DNA of 12,962 bases from an uncultured bacterium (GTDB lineage: Bacteria > Actinomycetota > Coriobacteriia > Coriobacteriales > Atopobiaceae), in the NCBI GenBank assembly GCA_905214865.1, contig CAJMNO010000043.1:1-12962 (forward strand), in the 5' to 3' direction. Of this stretch, positions 6,160-12,962 are shown piece by piece. Under the pieces are notes generated by a model, which had not been told where the DNA came from, did not search any database, and worked only from the letters and a program-made list of their open reading frames with translations. The translations under genes and the position numbers were made by a program. Numbering within the stretch: the first letter of the stretch is position 1; every line of letters starts with the position of its first letter.

Positions 6160-6738
6160 CTACCCGTGGCGGGGGCCTCCCATCCACCGGAGCACGAGGA
6201 TCGTGACAAGGACGGGGACGGCGAGGTCGAGCGCGAGCGCCAGCGCCGTGCCCGCGGGGTCGCCAGCACTGGGGACGGGGGCCAGCGGCAGGACGAGGGC
6301 GAACGCGGTGATTCCGACCGCGGCGGAGGTCAGGGCACGACCGTTGCGGCTCGTCTCCGCATCTCCGGGCGCCGGCGGGAGGGCACGGACCTGAGCTGGG
6401 GCATCGGGGTTGGAACCGCGCCGCCGAACGTTGTGACGCGGATGCGACGAGAGGGCGGACAGTGCGAGCTGCCCGGCGACGCAGGCGACGAACGCCACGA
6501 GGCACCAGCGGCTGACCTGCGGCGAGTCGGTGGTCGCCGCGACGACGAGGGCGGTGAACGCAGCCGCCACCAGGACCAGCGCGGCGATGGCGGCGGCGCG
6601 GCCACCCCTGCCGCCAGGGAACGGGATGCCGTTGACGGAGACGCTCACGCTCTCGTCGTACGGCAGGCTTGCGACGAGGGCGATTGCGATTATCAGGATG
6701 GGAACCACGACTACCAGCGCGAGTGCGAGCGAATGCAT
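6160..6738 (-). CDS. Small multi-spanning membrane protein, possibly DUF1648-like
   Basis: This 192-residue protein has hydrophobic stretches near residues 4-24, 48-68, 77-97, 135-153 and 164-184, giving about five membrane spans with a polar loop at 99-133. The segment after the first span, LPYDESVSVSVNGIPF, recalls the DUF1648 pattern (LP, beta-like stretch, NG-x-P) found in SdpI-type immunity or signal proteins. The match is weak and rests on this one segment. The ATG at 6738 is preceded by GGGGGAGGAAGC, a very strong ribosome site; an in-frame start at 6849 would add a non-hydrophobic, unlikely leader. It is upstream of, and probably co-transcribed with, the BFD-DUF1653 gene. Substrate and function are unknown. 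Confidence 0.8.
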   Translation of the reverse strand: MHSLALALVVVVPILIIAIALVASLPYDESVSVSVNGIPFPGGRGGRAAAIAALVLVAAAFTALVVAATTDSPQVSRWCLVAFVACVAGQLALSALSSHPRHNVRRRGSNPDAPAQVRALPPAPGDAETSRNGRALTSAAVGITAFALVLPLAPVPSAGDPAGTALALALDLAVPVLVTILVLRWMGGPRHG

Positions 6739-6851
6739 GCTTCCTCCCCCTCCCCCGGCACGTGACTCCGCGGAACTGATACCCGTTGTCACGCGCGCGA
6801 AGCGTAGCTTGGCGGTGCGCGAAGGGTATTTGGAAGGGTCCCGAATCAAGA

Positions 6852-7004
6852 CTGCTGAGGAAAGTGGAGTATTGGCGATCCGGGCACCCGAGCTACTGAG
6901 GAATGTCGACCTTTGGCAGCCATGGGAGCCCCTTCACTGCCAATACTCGACATTCCTCAGCTGAAACGGTGCGCGTATTGCCAATACTCCACTTTCCTCA
7001 GCAG
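6852..7004. repeat. Nested inverted-repeat element, copy 1
   Basis: The outer arms 6852-6876 and 6980-7004 are perfect 25-bp reverse complements. Inside them, 6896-6919 pairs with 6937-6960 (14 bp, a small internal bubble, then TGGCAG/CTGCCA) around a 17-base loop. All four arms are variants of one motif, GAGGAATGTCGAGTATTGG. The element lies 42 bp past the stop of the nuclease gene and 113 bp upstream of the membrane-protein start. Copy 2 at 8321-8477 is in the same orientation. Over the right-hand 111 bp I count 7 differences between copies. Confidence 0.92.
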
Positions 7005-7046
7005 GCACGACGAGGGGTGATCCATGGCTCCGCCTTGCGCAACACA

Positions 7047-8087
7047 TCAGCAGCAGCTCGGGCCACCGATCTCCTCGCCCCTGCTCCAGTGCATGCCGTC
7101 GATGCGTTCCAAGTCAATGAACAGACGCTCCCTGAGCTTGCGACGGCGTCCTTGCTCCTCGATGGTGAGTCCGCTTGCCCTCATTCCCAGGTCACGGCGG
7201 ATGCAACGGTCCAGTCCGTCCATGTATGCAAGGTCACGGTACTGGTCTCGGTTCACCCCGTACTCGATGAAGCCGATTGCCTGGAGTTCGCTCCGACGGG
7301 TGGTGTCTACCGTGTGCTGCCTCCTGTCATAGTGGTCGCTCCCGTCATACTCGATCGTTACCCCACGAAAACGCCCCCCTTTGCACAAAGCCGGAGGGAG
7401 CAGGAGGAGGTCGGGCTTCCTGATGCCCCGGTGCGTGGGTTTGCCGAGGCGTGGAACCATAATCGGTTGGTTTACTGCGGCGACGGGAAGGTGGTAACCG
7501 CCAAGGCTGGGTTTGAGGGCGATTCTGAGATAGAGCTTCGCCTCGCGCGGGGAGGCAGCGTTCTCGCAGGTCATACCAAGAAGCCTGCGAACCCTCGCCG
7601 TCCCCGGAAACCTGCCGAGCGCATCGAGATGCATTCGAATCGACTCAACCGTTGCAAGGGGTGCGTTCCTCGTGAAGAATCCACGCTCTCTGTCAGGGTC
7701 GATCGCGTAGGTTCCCATCAGCTCGGCAAGGAGCATCATGAGCTCGAGGTCGGTGAGATACCTCGCAACCTGGACGACGAGGTGCTCGGGGCTAATGCAG
7801 AGCAGCCCGTGACCCAAGCCAATCACCGACCCATGCGGAAGCGGAATCGCAACGGGGTGCGCGATCAGGTCAGACCTCCTCGCCCGGACACCTTGGGCGC
7901 AAACGTGGAGAGGGTGGGGAAGGTCCTCGAGGAAGGGCGCGGTCGAGAGGATTCGGCTCGCCTCGGCAGAAGACGGAATCGAGGCCGGTACCCCCATGGC
8001 GCTTCGGCAGAGGGGGTCGAAGTCGCGGCGTAGCTCCCATCGGCGCATTGCGCTGAGGGCGGTGAGATGTGAGATGAGGATGTCCAT
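7047..8087 (-). CDS. DUF559/AbiEi-like PD-(D/E)XK nuclease-type protein
   Basis: This is a 346-residue protein. The C-terminal part (about 176-290) follows the DUF559/Vsr-like nuclease pattern: E182 in SPREAKLYLRIAL, D226 in KPDLLLL, E246 and D248 in VTIEYDGSDHY, then D261-TTRRSELQAIGF. This matches the PD-(D/E)XK catalytic set with the family's EYDG-x-H and D-x-x-R motifs. The N-terminal half (about 75-170, ISPEHLVVQVARYL, LLAELMGTY, PGTARVRRLL) resembles AbiEi/DUF559 family proteins that are numerous in actinobacteria. Target and role are unproven; defence, repeat maintenance or mobile-element function are candidates. ATG 8087 is the only ATG after the upstream stop but has no clear ribosome site. 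The gene is less GC-rich than its neighbours and sits between two directly repeated nested palindromes, so it may be horizontally acquired. Confidence 0.85.
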   Translation of the reverse strand: MDILISHLTALSAMRRWELRRDFDPLCRSAMGVPASIPSSAEASRILSTAPFLEDLPHPLHVCAQGVRARRSDLIAHPVAIPLPHGSVIGLGHGLLCISPEHLVVQVARYLTDLELMMLLAELMGTYAIDPDRERGFFTRNAPLATVESIRMHLDALGRFPGTARVRRLLGMTCENAASPREAKLYLRIALKPSLGGYHLPVAAVNQPIMVPRLGKPTHRGIRKPDLLLLPPALCKGGRFRGVTIEYDGSDHYDRRQHTVDTTRRSELQAIGFIEYGVNRDQYRDLAYMDGLDRCIRRDLGMRASGLTIEEQGRRRKLRERLFIDLERIDGMHWSRGEEIGGPSCC

Positions 8088-8320
8088 GAACAGATGGTAC
8101 GGGAGGTGCCTCGCCCTTGGGCGGAGTCACGAAACTTTTCCCGCAGCCAACTTGTGCTTTAGTCGCGCCATTCTGCAGACACGAATTTGACATTGGTCGA
8201 AACCGAAACCCATGTGCTTGCCAAGAGACTTGGAGCGTGTCGCTTCAATAGACGATTCCTCCACCATACCCAGCAAGGAAATGCCGGTCAGTGGCAATAA
8301 CCGAGTGTCCGGGTGGGAAC
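8088..8320. other. Low-GC upstream region of the nuclease gene
   Basis: Positions 8161-8220 have 30 G+C of 60 and 8221-8280 have 31 of 60, well below the window average. The stretch contains the small inverted repeat CCAAG-AGA-CTTGG (8221-8233) and TTGACA on the plus strand at 8186-8191. No clear promoter facing the nuclease gene could be settled on, and no gene is visible. Confidence 0.45.
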
Positions 8321-8477
8321 ACCTGCTGAGGAAAGTCGAGCATTGGCAATCCAGGCACCCAAACTACTGAGGAATGTCGACCTTTGGCAGCCATGGGCGC
8401 CACCTCACTGCCAATACTCGACATTCCTCAGCTGAACCGGCGCGCGTATTGCCAATACTCGACATTCCTCAGCAGGT
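8321..8477. repeat. Nested inverted-repeat element, copy 2
   Basis: The outer arms 8321-8347 and 8451-8477 are 27 bp long and complementary with two mismatches. The inner arms 8367-8390 and 8408-8431 repeat the architecture of copy 1, including the conserved left inner arm with CGACCTTTGGCAG and the CCATGGG loop start. It lies 35 bp past the stop of the six-span membrane gene on the minus strand. Copy 1 is also just past a stop codon, so both could end up as hairpins at mRNA 3' ends, but neither has a T tract. Confidence 0.92.
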
Positions 8478-8512
8478 GCGGTGGGGACGCGACCAGGTGC
8501 GGTACCCCACGG

Positions 8513-9070
8513 CTACATCGCGACGGCGAGGACGGCGCTCACGACGCCGATGAGCGCGAGGGGAAGGCACCCGTCGACGAACGAGCTCATCGGCGGAAGG
8601 CGGTAGTACAGCACGTAGCAGACCAGGCTCACCGCAAATCCGACCAGCGCCAGGACCAGGGCGAGCGTGGCAACGCCCTGCCGCCCCGCCCCAGCCAGCG
8701 CGTATGCGCAGAACAGCTCCATCCCCAGCCAGGCCACGAACAGCACCAGCTCCGTTGTGGGCTGCCTCCCGAGCGCCCCGGCGGTGACCGCGAGCATCAC
8801 GAGGTAGAGCACCACGGACCCAACCACGAACGCCGGGACCATCGCCCCACCCGCCAGCGAGGACGCGCCACCGCACGCGCGCAGCGCCCCCAGGAGTCCG
8901 CACGCCACGGCCCCCAGGATCGCCGCGACACCGACGCCCCTGATCGCACCCTGGGCCTCGCCCCCACTCACCTTGGGCCAGAAGAAGATGACCCACCACG
9001 CCAGGTACAAGGCGCAGCACGCGGCGAGGAGCCAGTGCCCCAGTCGCATCTGGGAGAGAGAAGCGTCCAT
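8513..9070 (-). CDS. Six-span hypothetical membrane protein
   Basis: This 185-residue protein has hydrophobic segments near residues 12-31, 44-65, 76-98, 107-126, 132-154 and 166-184, so six membrane helices and short loops. The first segment carries LYLAWWVIFFWP and the end reads YYRLPP then SFVDGCLPLALIG, the sort of conserved ends that suggest a real family, but I do not recognise a named one. The ATG at 9070 has GGAGG at good spacing. An in-frame upstream start at 9172 would add a non-natural Ala/Arg-rich leader. A possible extended -10 lies about 50 bp upstream. It stands alone between the ABC operon and the repeat-flanked nuclease gene. Function is unknown. Confidence 0.85.
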   Translation of the reverse strand: MDASLSQMRLGHWLLAACCALYLAWWVIFFWPKVSGGEAQGAIRGVGVAAILGAVACGLLGALRACGGASSLAGGAMVPAFVVGSVVLYLVMLAVTAGALGRQPTTELVLFVAWLGMELFCAYALAGAGRQGVATLALVLALVGFAVSLVCYVLYYRLPPMSSFVDGCLPLALIGVVSAVLAVAM

Positions 9071-9101
9071 GGAAGCCTCCGATCGCGCGATGGCAGCCGA
9101 T

Positions 9102-9129
9102 GGCGGTGCCGCCACCGCCCACGATAGCA
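9102..9129 (-). promoter_or_regulatory. Possible promoter and palindrome of the six-span gene
   Basis: On the minus strand TGCTATCGT (complement of 9121-9129) fits an extended -10. Directly after it, GGCGGTG-CCGC-CACCGCC (9102-9119) is a perfect 7-bp inverted repeat at the expected start of transcription, where an operator could sit. A second palindrome, ATCGCGCGAT, lies at 9082-9091. Confidence 0.35.
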
Positions 9130-9189
9130 TCGCGGAGAGCACCCGTGCGCCGGCCCGCGGGCTGCGCGCCATCTGCCGACGCCGCCCGC

Positions 9190-9219
9190 GGGACGACTTC
9201 CCGACCTGGGAATCGTCCC
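9190..9219 (-). terminator. Strong hairpin past the ABC exporter operon
   Basis: GGGACGA-C-TTCCC pairs with GGGAA-TCGTCCC across a GACCT loop: 12 bp with a single bulged base. It lies 73 bp past the stop of the second ABC gene. The sequence beyond it on the minus strand is GC-rich with no T run, so it could be a transcript-stabilising hairpin or an operator rather than an intrinsic terminator. Confidence 0.35.
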
Positions 9220-9292
9220 AACCGTCACGCGCGCCGCAGCGAGGAGGCCGCCACCGCGCGTGGCACCAGAGCCGGCAGGCACGGGCCGGCCC

Positions 9293-11035
9293 CTACTCCC
9301 GAACCTCCGGGTCGTCCTCCCCCACGCGGACGAGGCGGCCGCCCTCCCGCTCGAAGAGCCGGTGCGACACCGAGATGACCGTCCGCCCGCGCACCGCGAC
9401 GGCGAGGGCCTCCATGACCTGGCGCTCGGTGGCGGAGTCCAGGTTGGCCGTGACCTCGTCTAGGATCAGCAGCCCGGGGTCGCAGGCAATCGCCCGAGCG
9501 ATGTTGATGAGCTGCAGCTGGCCCTGCGAGAGGCGGGCGTCGGCAAGCGGCGTGCCCGCGCCCCGCGGAAGGCCGGCGACCACGTCGCTCAGCCCCACCG
9601 TCTGCAGCGCGCGCGAGACCCGGTCGCCCGTGACGGAGGGGTCGCCGAGCGTGACCTGATCCGCGACGCTCCCCGGCACCGCGCGGAACGCCTGCTCCAC
9701 GTAGCCGTAGCAGCGCCGGCGCTCTGCGGGCGGGATGGACCCCGCGCGCCTGCCCAGGACCGTCACCTCGCCGGAGTCAGGCTGGTACAGCCCCAGCAGC
9801 AGGCGGAGCACGGTGCTCTTGCCCGCGCCGGTGCGCCCCACGAGCGTGACGTGCTCGCCCCTCTCCACCCGCAGGCTGAAGTCGCGCAGCAGGGGGGAGG
9901 CGGGCTCGTAGCCAAAGGTCACGTGGGAGAGGCTCGCGACGACGTCGCCGAAGCTGCCGTCGGAGGGTGTCGGGGCGTCGGCGGCCACGGGCCTCTCCTC
10001 CGCCTCGGCCAGCAGCTCGCCGATGCGCCGCACGCCGGCGGCAGCCTGCTGGATGGACTGGATCTCCATGCCGATGTCCGAGAGCGGGGTGAAGACCTTC
10101 TCCACGTACGAGATGACCGCGACGGCCCCGCCGACCGTGACGCCGAACATCGAGCCGAGGGGGCCGCCCTGCGCGGCAAGCGACAGCGACACGCCGATGA
10201 CCACCGAGCTGGTGGTGATCACGACGGGCGAGTAGACGGCGTCGTAGAAGTTGGAGCGCTCCTGCGCCTGGAAGGCGCGGTCGATCGCACGGGCGTAGCG
10301 CCGCCCCATGAACGCCTCGCGGCCCAGCTGGCGGATGGTGCGGATGGTGCGGAGCGTCTCGGGGATCTGCTCGTTTGCCTCGCCCACGGCGACGCGGTTC
10401 TGGGTCTGGGCGTCCAGCGTCGCGCGCTGCACGTGGCGCGTGAACAGGAACACCAGCGGGAGGGCCACCAGCAGCATGACCCCCAGGCCCGCGCTCTCCC
10501 ACATCACGATGGCGACGATGCCGACCACCTGGCACAGGTCGGTGACCATGCCCACCACGCCCGAGGCGAACAGGGCCTCCACGGCGTCGACGTCGTTGAC
10601 CAGGCGAGAGGTGATGGCCCCCGCCGCGTTGCGGACGAAGTACCCCGCGGGCAGCCGGTCCAGCTTGGCAGCCATCCGCGAGCGGAGCTCGTGCGTGACC
10701 TTCTGGCCAAACACCGCGATCGCGGCCTCCTGCCCGGCACCCGCCAGCCCCTGCAGCACCACGAGCGCGAGGTACGCTGCGGCGAGGCGCGGCGCGTCGA
10801 GCGAGCGTGCCGCGATCCCGTCAACCACCCGCGCGAGGACGAGCGGGGGGAGAAGCGCCGTCACCACGGTCGCCACGACCGCCACAACGAGCGCCACCGT
10901 CAGCGCGAGGTGGGTGCGGGCCACGTCGGCGAACACCGCCGCCACCTGGCGGTTGCCCGTGGGCCGGGTCGCGGAGCCCCTCTCCCCCGCCGGCGAGGCT
11001 TGCGGCTGGGTTGCGTCATCGCCGTGCGCTCGCAT
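9293..11035 (-). CDS. ABC exporter half-transporter, second subunit
   Basis: This 580-residue protein has an N-terminal membrane domain (about 35-330, six expected helices) and a C-terminal ATPase domain (about 362-580). ATPase motifs are Walker A GRTGAGKST (400-408), Q-loop Q448, signature LSQGQ (502-506), Walker B LLILDE (522-527) with the catalytic glutamate E527, and switch H558. The signature deviates from LSGGQ at its third residue, while Walker B is intact. The start ATG at 11035 lies inside the end of the upstream ABC gene (20-base overlap) with GAGGGGGG upstream, so translational coupling is likely. The partner is the 612-residue subunit. As a type IV-fold exporter it could pump drugs, peptides or lipids; the substrate cannot be read from sequence. 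Confidence 0.96.
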   Translation of the reverse strand: MRAHGDDATQPQASPAGERGSATRPTGNRQVAAVFADVARTHLALTVALVVAVVATVVTALLPPLVLARVVDGIAARSLDAPRLAAAYLALVVLQGLAGAGQEAAIAVFGQKVTHELRSRMAAKLDRLPAGYFVRNAAGAITSRLVNDVDAVEALFASGVVGMVTDLCQVVGIVAIVMWESAGLGVMLLVALPLVFLFTRHVQRATLDAQTQNRVAVGEANEQIPETLRTIRTIRQLGREAFMGRRYARAIDRAFQAQERSNFYDAVYSPVVITTSSVVIGVSLSLAAQGGPLGSMFGVTVGGAVAVISYVEKVFTPLSDIGMEIQSIQQAAAGVRRIGELLAEAEERPVAADAPTPSDGSFGDVVASLSHVTFGYEPASPLLRDFSLRVERGEHVTLVGRTGAGKSTVLRLLLGLYQPDSGEVTVLGRRAGSIPPAERRRCYGYVEQAFRAVPGSVADQVTLGDPSVTGDRVSRALQTVGLSDVVAGLPRGAGTPLADARLSQGQLQLINIARAIACDPGLLILDEVTANLDSATERQVMEALAVAVRGRTVISVSHRLFEREGGRLVRVGEDDPEVRE

Positions 11036-12854
11036 CCAGGTCCACCCCCCTCGCCTGCATCCGGTACAGCCTGGCGTAGGCGGGGCAGTCCGCCATCAGC
11101 CGGTCGTGCGTGCCAAAGTCCGCCGTGCCGTCATGCAGGCACAGCACGCCGTCAGCCTGCGGAAAGTGCAGCAGCCTGTGGGAGATGACCACTACGACGA
11201 TGCCGCGGCCGCGCGCGATGGCGACAAGGTTGCGCACGGCTTGCGCCTCGGTCGCCATGTCCACGCTGGCGAAGGGGTCGTCCAGCACCACGAGCGGGCG
11301 GGCGAAGTAATAGGTGCGCGCCAGGGCCAGACGCGCGCGCTGCCCGCCCGAAAGCGCGGCTCCGCCCTCGCCCACGCGGGTGTCGCAGCCGTCGGGCATG
11401 GCGTCGACCTCGCGGAGCAGGCAGGCGGCATCCAGGTCGGGCCGAGGGTCGCCGTCGTCGCCCAGCAGGACGTTGTCGGCCACGGTCACGTCGATGAGCT
11501 GCGGGTCGTGGCCCAGCCGGGAGGCGACGGGGCGGCGCGCGAGCACGAGGTCGCGCACCTCTCGCCCGCCCAGGGTGACCGAGCCGGAGGTCGCCGCAAG
11601 CTCGCCGCAGAGTAGCCGCCCGAGCGTGGACTTGCCGCTTGCGACCTCGCCCGTGACGGCGATGACCTGGCCCGGCATCGCGCGGAGCGAGACGTGCGAG
11701 AGGAGCGGCCCCTCCCCGGGGAAGGCGAACCCCAGGTCGGTCGCGCGGAGCTCGCCGGGATCGATGGGACTGCCGCCGTCGGGGGTCGCCGCCTCGCCCA
11801 TGTAGGGACGGATCCTCTCCCACGATACCTGCGCGCGCTGCACGGAGTTGAAGAGCTTGCCGGCGTGCGACGACTTCACCGCCAGCCTGCCGAATACGGA
11901 GAAGTACGTGGTGAACGCCGCGATGTCCCACGCCGCCCAGCCGGAGCCCATCACGTCGCGGGCGCCCAGCACGATCACGATGCCGGCACCCAGGAGCGAT
12001 ATGGCCTGGTAGATGGGCATGAGTGCCGTGGACAGCACGTTGGCGCGGGTCTCCTTGCGCTCGTAGTCGGCCAGACGGCGCTCAAAGGACTCGTCGCGCA
12101 CGCGCTCCAGGCCAAAGGCCCGGTAGGTGGTCGCACCCTCCACGCGGTCGAGCGCCTCCGACGCCATCGCCGAGACGCTCTCCTTCGCCGCCGCCGTCGC
12201 CTGGGTGACCGGGCGGCGCATGCGGGAGGCGAGCACGTACGAGACGGGCGGGAACAGCAGCGCCAGGAGCGTCAGGCGCCAGTCGTACGCGAGCATCGTG
12301 ACCAGGTACGCGACCATCACGACGCCGGTGTCAAAGATCTCGGTCGTGAACTTGCGCACGCCCTCCACGCAGTCGTCCACGTCGGAGAGGGCCTTGGTCA
12401 TCAGGCTGCCGGCTCCCTCCTCCTCGAGCGCCTCCTCGCTGGTGACCAGCAGGTTCTGGTACAGGCGGCGCTTCATGCGACGGTTGACGTTGTTAGCGAA
12501 CTTTCGCACGTAGAGCCGCTTGAGGAAGCGCATCAGCTGCACGCCCGCGATGGCGGCGACGTAGCAGCAGGCGAGCGGGGCCATCGTCTGGGGCGCAAGG
12601 CTGCCCGCGAGGATGTCGGCCAGGCGCTGGGCCAGGAGGCCCTCGAGCCACGGGCCGGCGACCATACCCACGTTGTACGCGACTCCCGTGACGGAGACCA
12701 CCACGAGCGTCCGCCACTCGCGGCGGACGAAGGGGGCGAGACGGGGCGCAGCCTCGCTCGAACCCGATGCGGTTGGCTTGGACCCTGCCGTGGCGAGCTC
12801 CTCTCCCCTGGGCTCAACGCATACCACGGGGTGGATGATACGCCTCCTTGCCAT
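11016..12854 (-). CDS. ABC exporter half-transporter, first subunit
   Basis: This 612-residue protein carries a membrane domain (about 45-335) and an ATPase domain (about 368-600). Motifs are Walker A GEVASGKST (402-410), Q-loop Q452, canonical signature LSGGQ (501-505), Walker B LVVLDD (521-526) and switch H559. Position 526, normally the catalytic glutamate, is aspartate, as in the non-hydrolysing site of heterodimeric exporters such as TM287/288, LmrCD or BmrCD. The deviant signature of the neighbour would complete the same site. The ATG at 12854 gives MARRRIIHP and has no strong ribosome site; AAGGAGG lies just inside the gene but is not followed by a start codon at useful distance, so the true start is slightly uncertain. 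It is the first gene of the pair; its promoter would lie at or beyond the right edge of the window. Confidence 0.96.
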   Translation of the reverse strand: MARRRIIHPVVCVEPRGEELATAGSKPTASGSSEAAPRLAPFVRREWRTLVVVSVTGVAYNVGMVAGPWLEGLLAQRLADILAGSLAPQTMAPLACCYVAAIAGVQLMRFLKRLYVRKFANNVNRRMKRRLYQNLLVTSEEALEEEGAGSLMTKALSDVDDCVEGVRKFTTEIFDTGVVMVAYLVTMLAYDWRLTLLALLFPPVSYVLASRMRRPVTQATAAAKESVSAMASEALDRVEGATTYRAFGLERVRDESFERRLADYERKETRANVLSTALMPIYQAISLLGAGIVIVLGARDVMGSGWAAWDIAAFTTYFSVFGRLAVKSSHAGKLFNSVQRAQVSWERIRPYMGEAATPDGGSPIDPGELRATDLGFAFPGEGPLLSHVSLRAMPGQVIAVTGEVASGKSTLGRLLCGELAATSGSVTLGGREVRDLVLARRPVASRLGHDPQLIDVTVADNVLLGDDGDPRPDLDAACLLREVDAMPDGCDTRVGEGGAALSGGQRARLALARTYYFARPLVVLDDPFASVDMATEAQAVRNLVAIARGRGIVVVVISHRLLHFPQADGVLCLHDGTADFGTHDRLMADCPAYARLYRMQARGVDLDASARR

Positions 12855-12962
12855 CGCTGTCAGCAGGAGACAGAACCGGGCTTGCCTGGTGGGGTTGGCG
12901 CGGTCGTCCCCTTGATTGCCAAAGCTAGTGCAGGAGGGGCTGCAGTAGGTCTGTCGTAGGGG

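Noticed and set aside
6852..7004. Insertion sequence end or MITE with target duplication
   Set aside because: No transposase and no convincing short direct duplication flanking either copy; kept as a nested repeat of unknown mobility.
9851..11188. Long plus-strand frames opposite the ABC genes
   Set aside because: Antisense shadows in GC-rich DNA; the minus strand carries complete ABC exporters.

Overview
The window is high-GC bacterial DNA and looks like a member of the Coriobacteriia (Atopobiaceae or Olsenella-like Actinomycetota). The reasons are base composition, strong Shine-Dalgarno sites, and the gene mix: a SEC-C-tagged methionine aminopeptidase, a class C sortase, a [2Fe-2S]-DUF1653 fusion and a DUF559-type nuclease. 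The genus is inferred from the character of the proteins, not from any search. No tRNA, rRNA, transposase or classical CRISPR array was seen.

Layout. Positions 1-763 hold no convincing gene and contain a short AT-richer pocket. Positions 764-1410 hold the most striking structure: 15 copies of a roughly 27-bp element that begins with (G/A)TGCTTAG. Copies are phased every 41-42 bp within each run and arranged as 5 forward, 5 reverse, 2 forward, 3 reverse. They fall into three sequence subfamilies of five. Positions 1696-2580 (minus) encode methionine aminopeptidase with an N-terminal SEC-C zinc motif. Positions 2746-3879 (minus) encode a class C sortase. After a 600-bp gene-free stretch with a perfect inverted repeat, a putative extended -10 promoter and a structured leader, 4484-5377 (plus) encodes a winged-helix-like protein with a long RGG tail, closed by an intrinsic terminator.

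Positions 5589-6738 (minus) carry a probable two-gene unit: a small multi-spanning membrane protein followed by a BFD-like [2Fe-2S]/DUF1653 fusion. Positions 6852-8477 form a cassette-like segment. A DUF559/AbiEi-like PD-(D/E)XK nuclease gene (minus) lies between two directly repeated, about 155-bp elements, each a nested inverted repeat. Its GC content is lower than that of its neighbours. Positions 8513-9070 (minus) encode a six-span membrane protein. Positions 9293-12854 (minus) encode two overlapping ABC exporter half-transporters. Their degenerate ATPase motifs complement each other as expected for a heterodimer.

How the parts fit. The ABC pair should form one membrane pump. The membrane protein and the BFD-DUF1653 gene are probably co-transcribed. 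The sortase should act at the cell surface, but no pilin gene is in the window. The two best candidates for something undescribed are the helically phased 15-unit array (764-1410) and the nuclease gene bracketed by nested palindromic elements (6852-8477).
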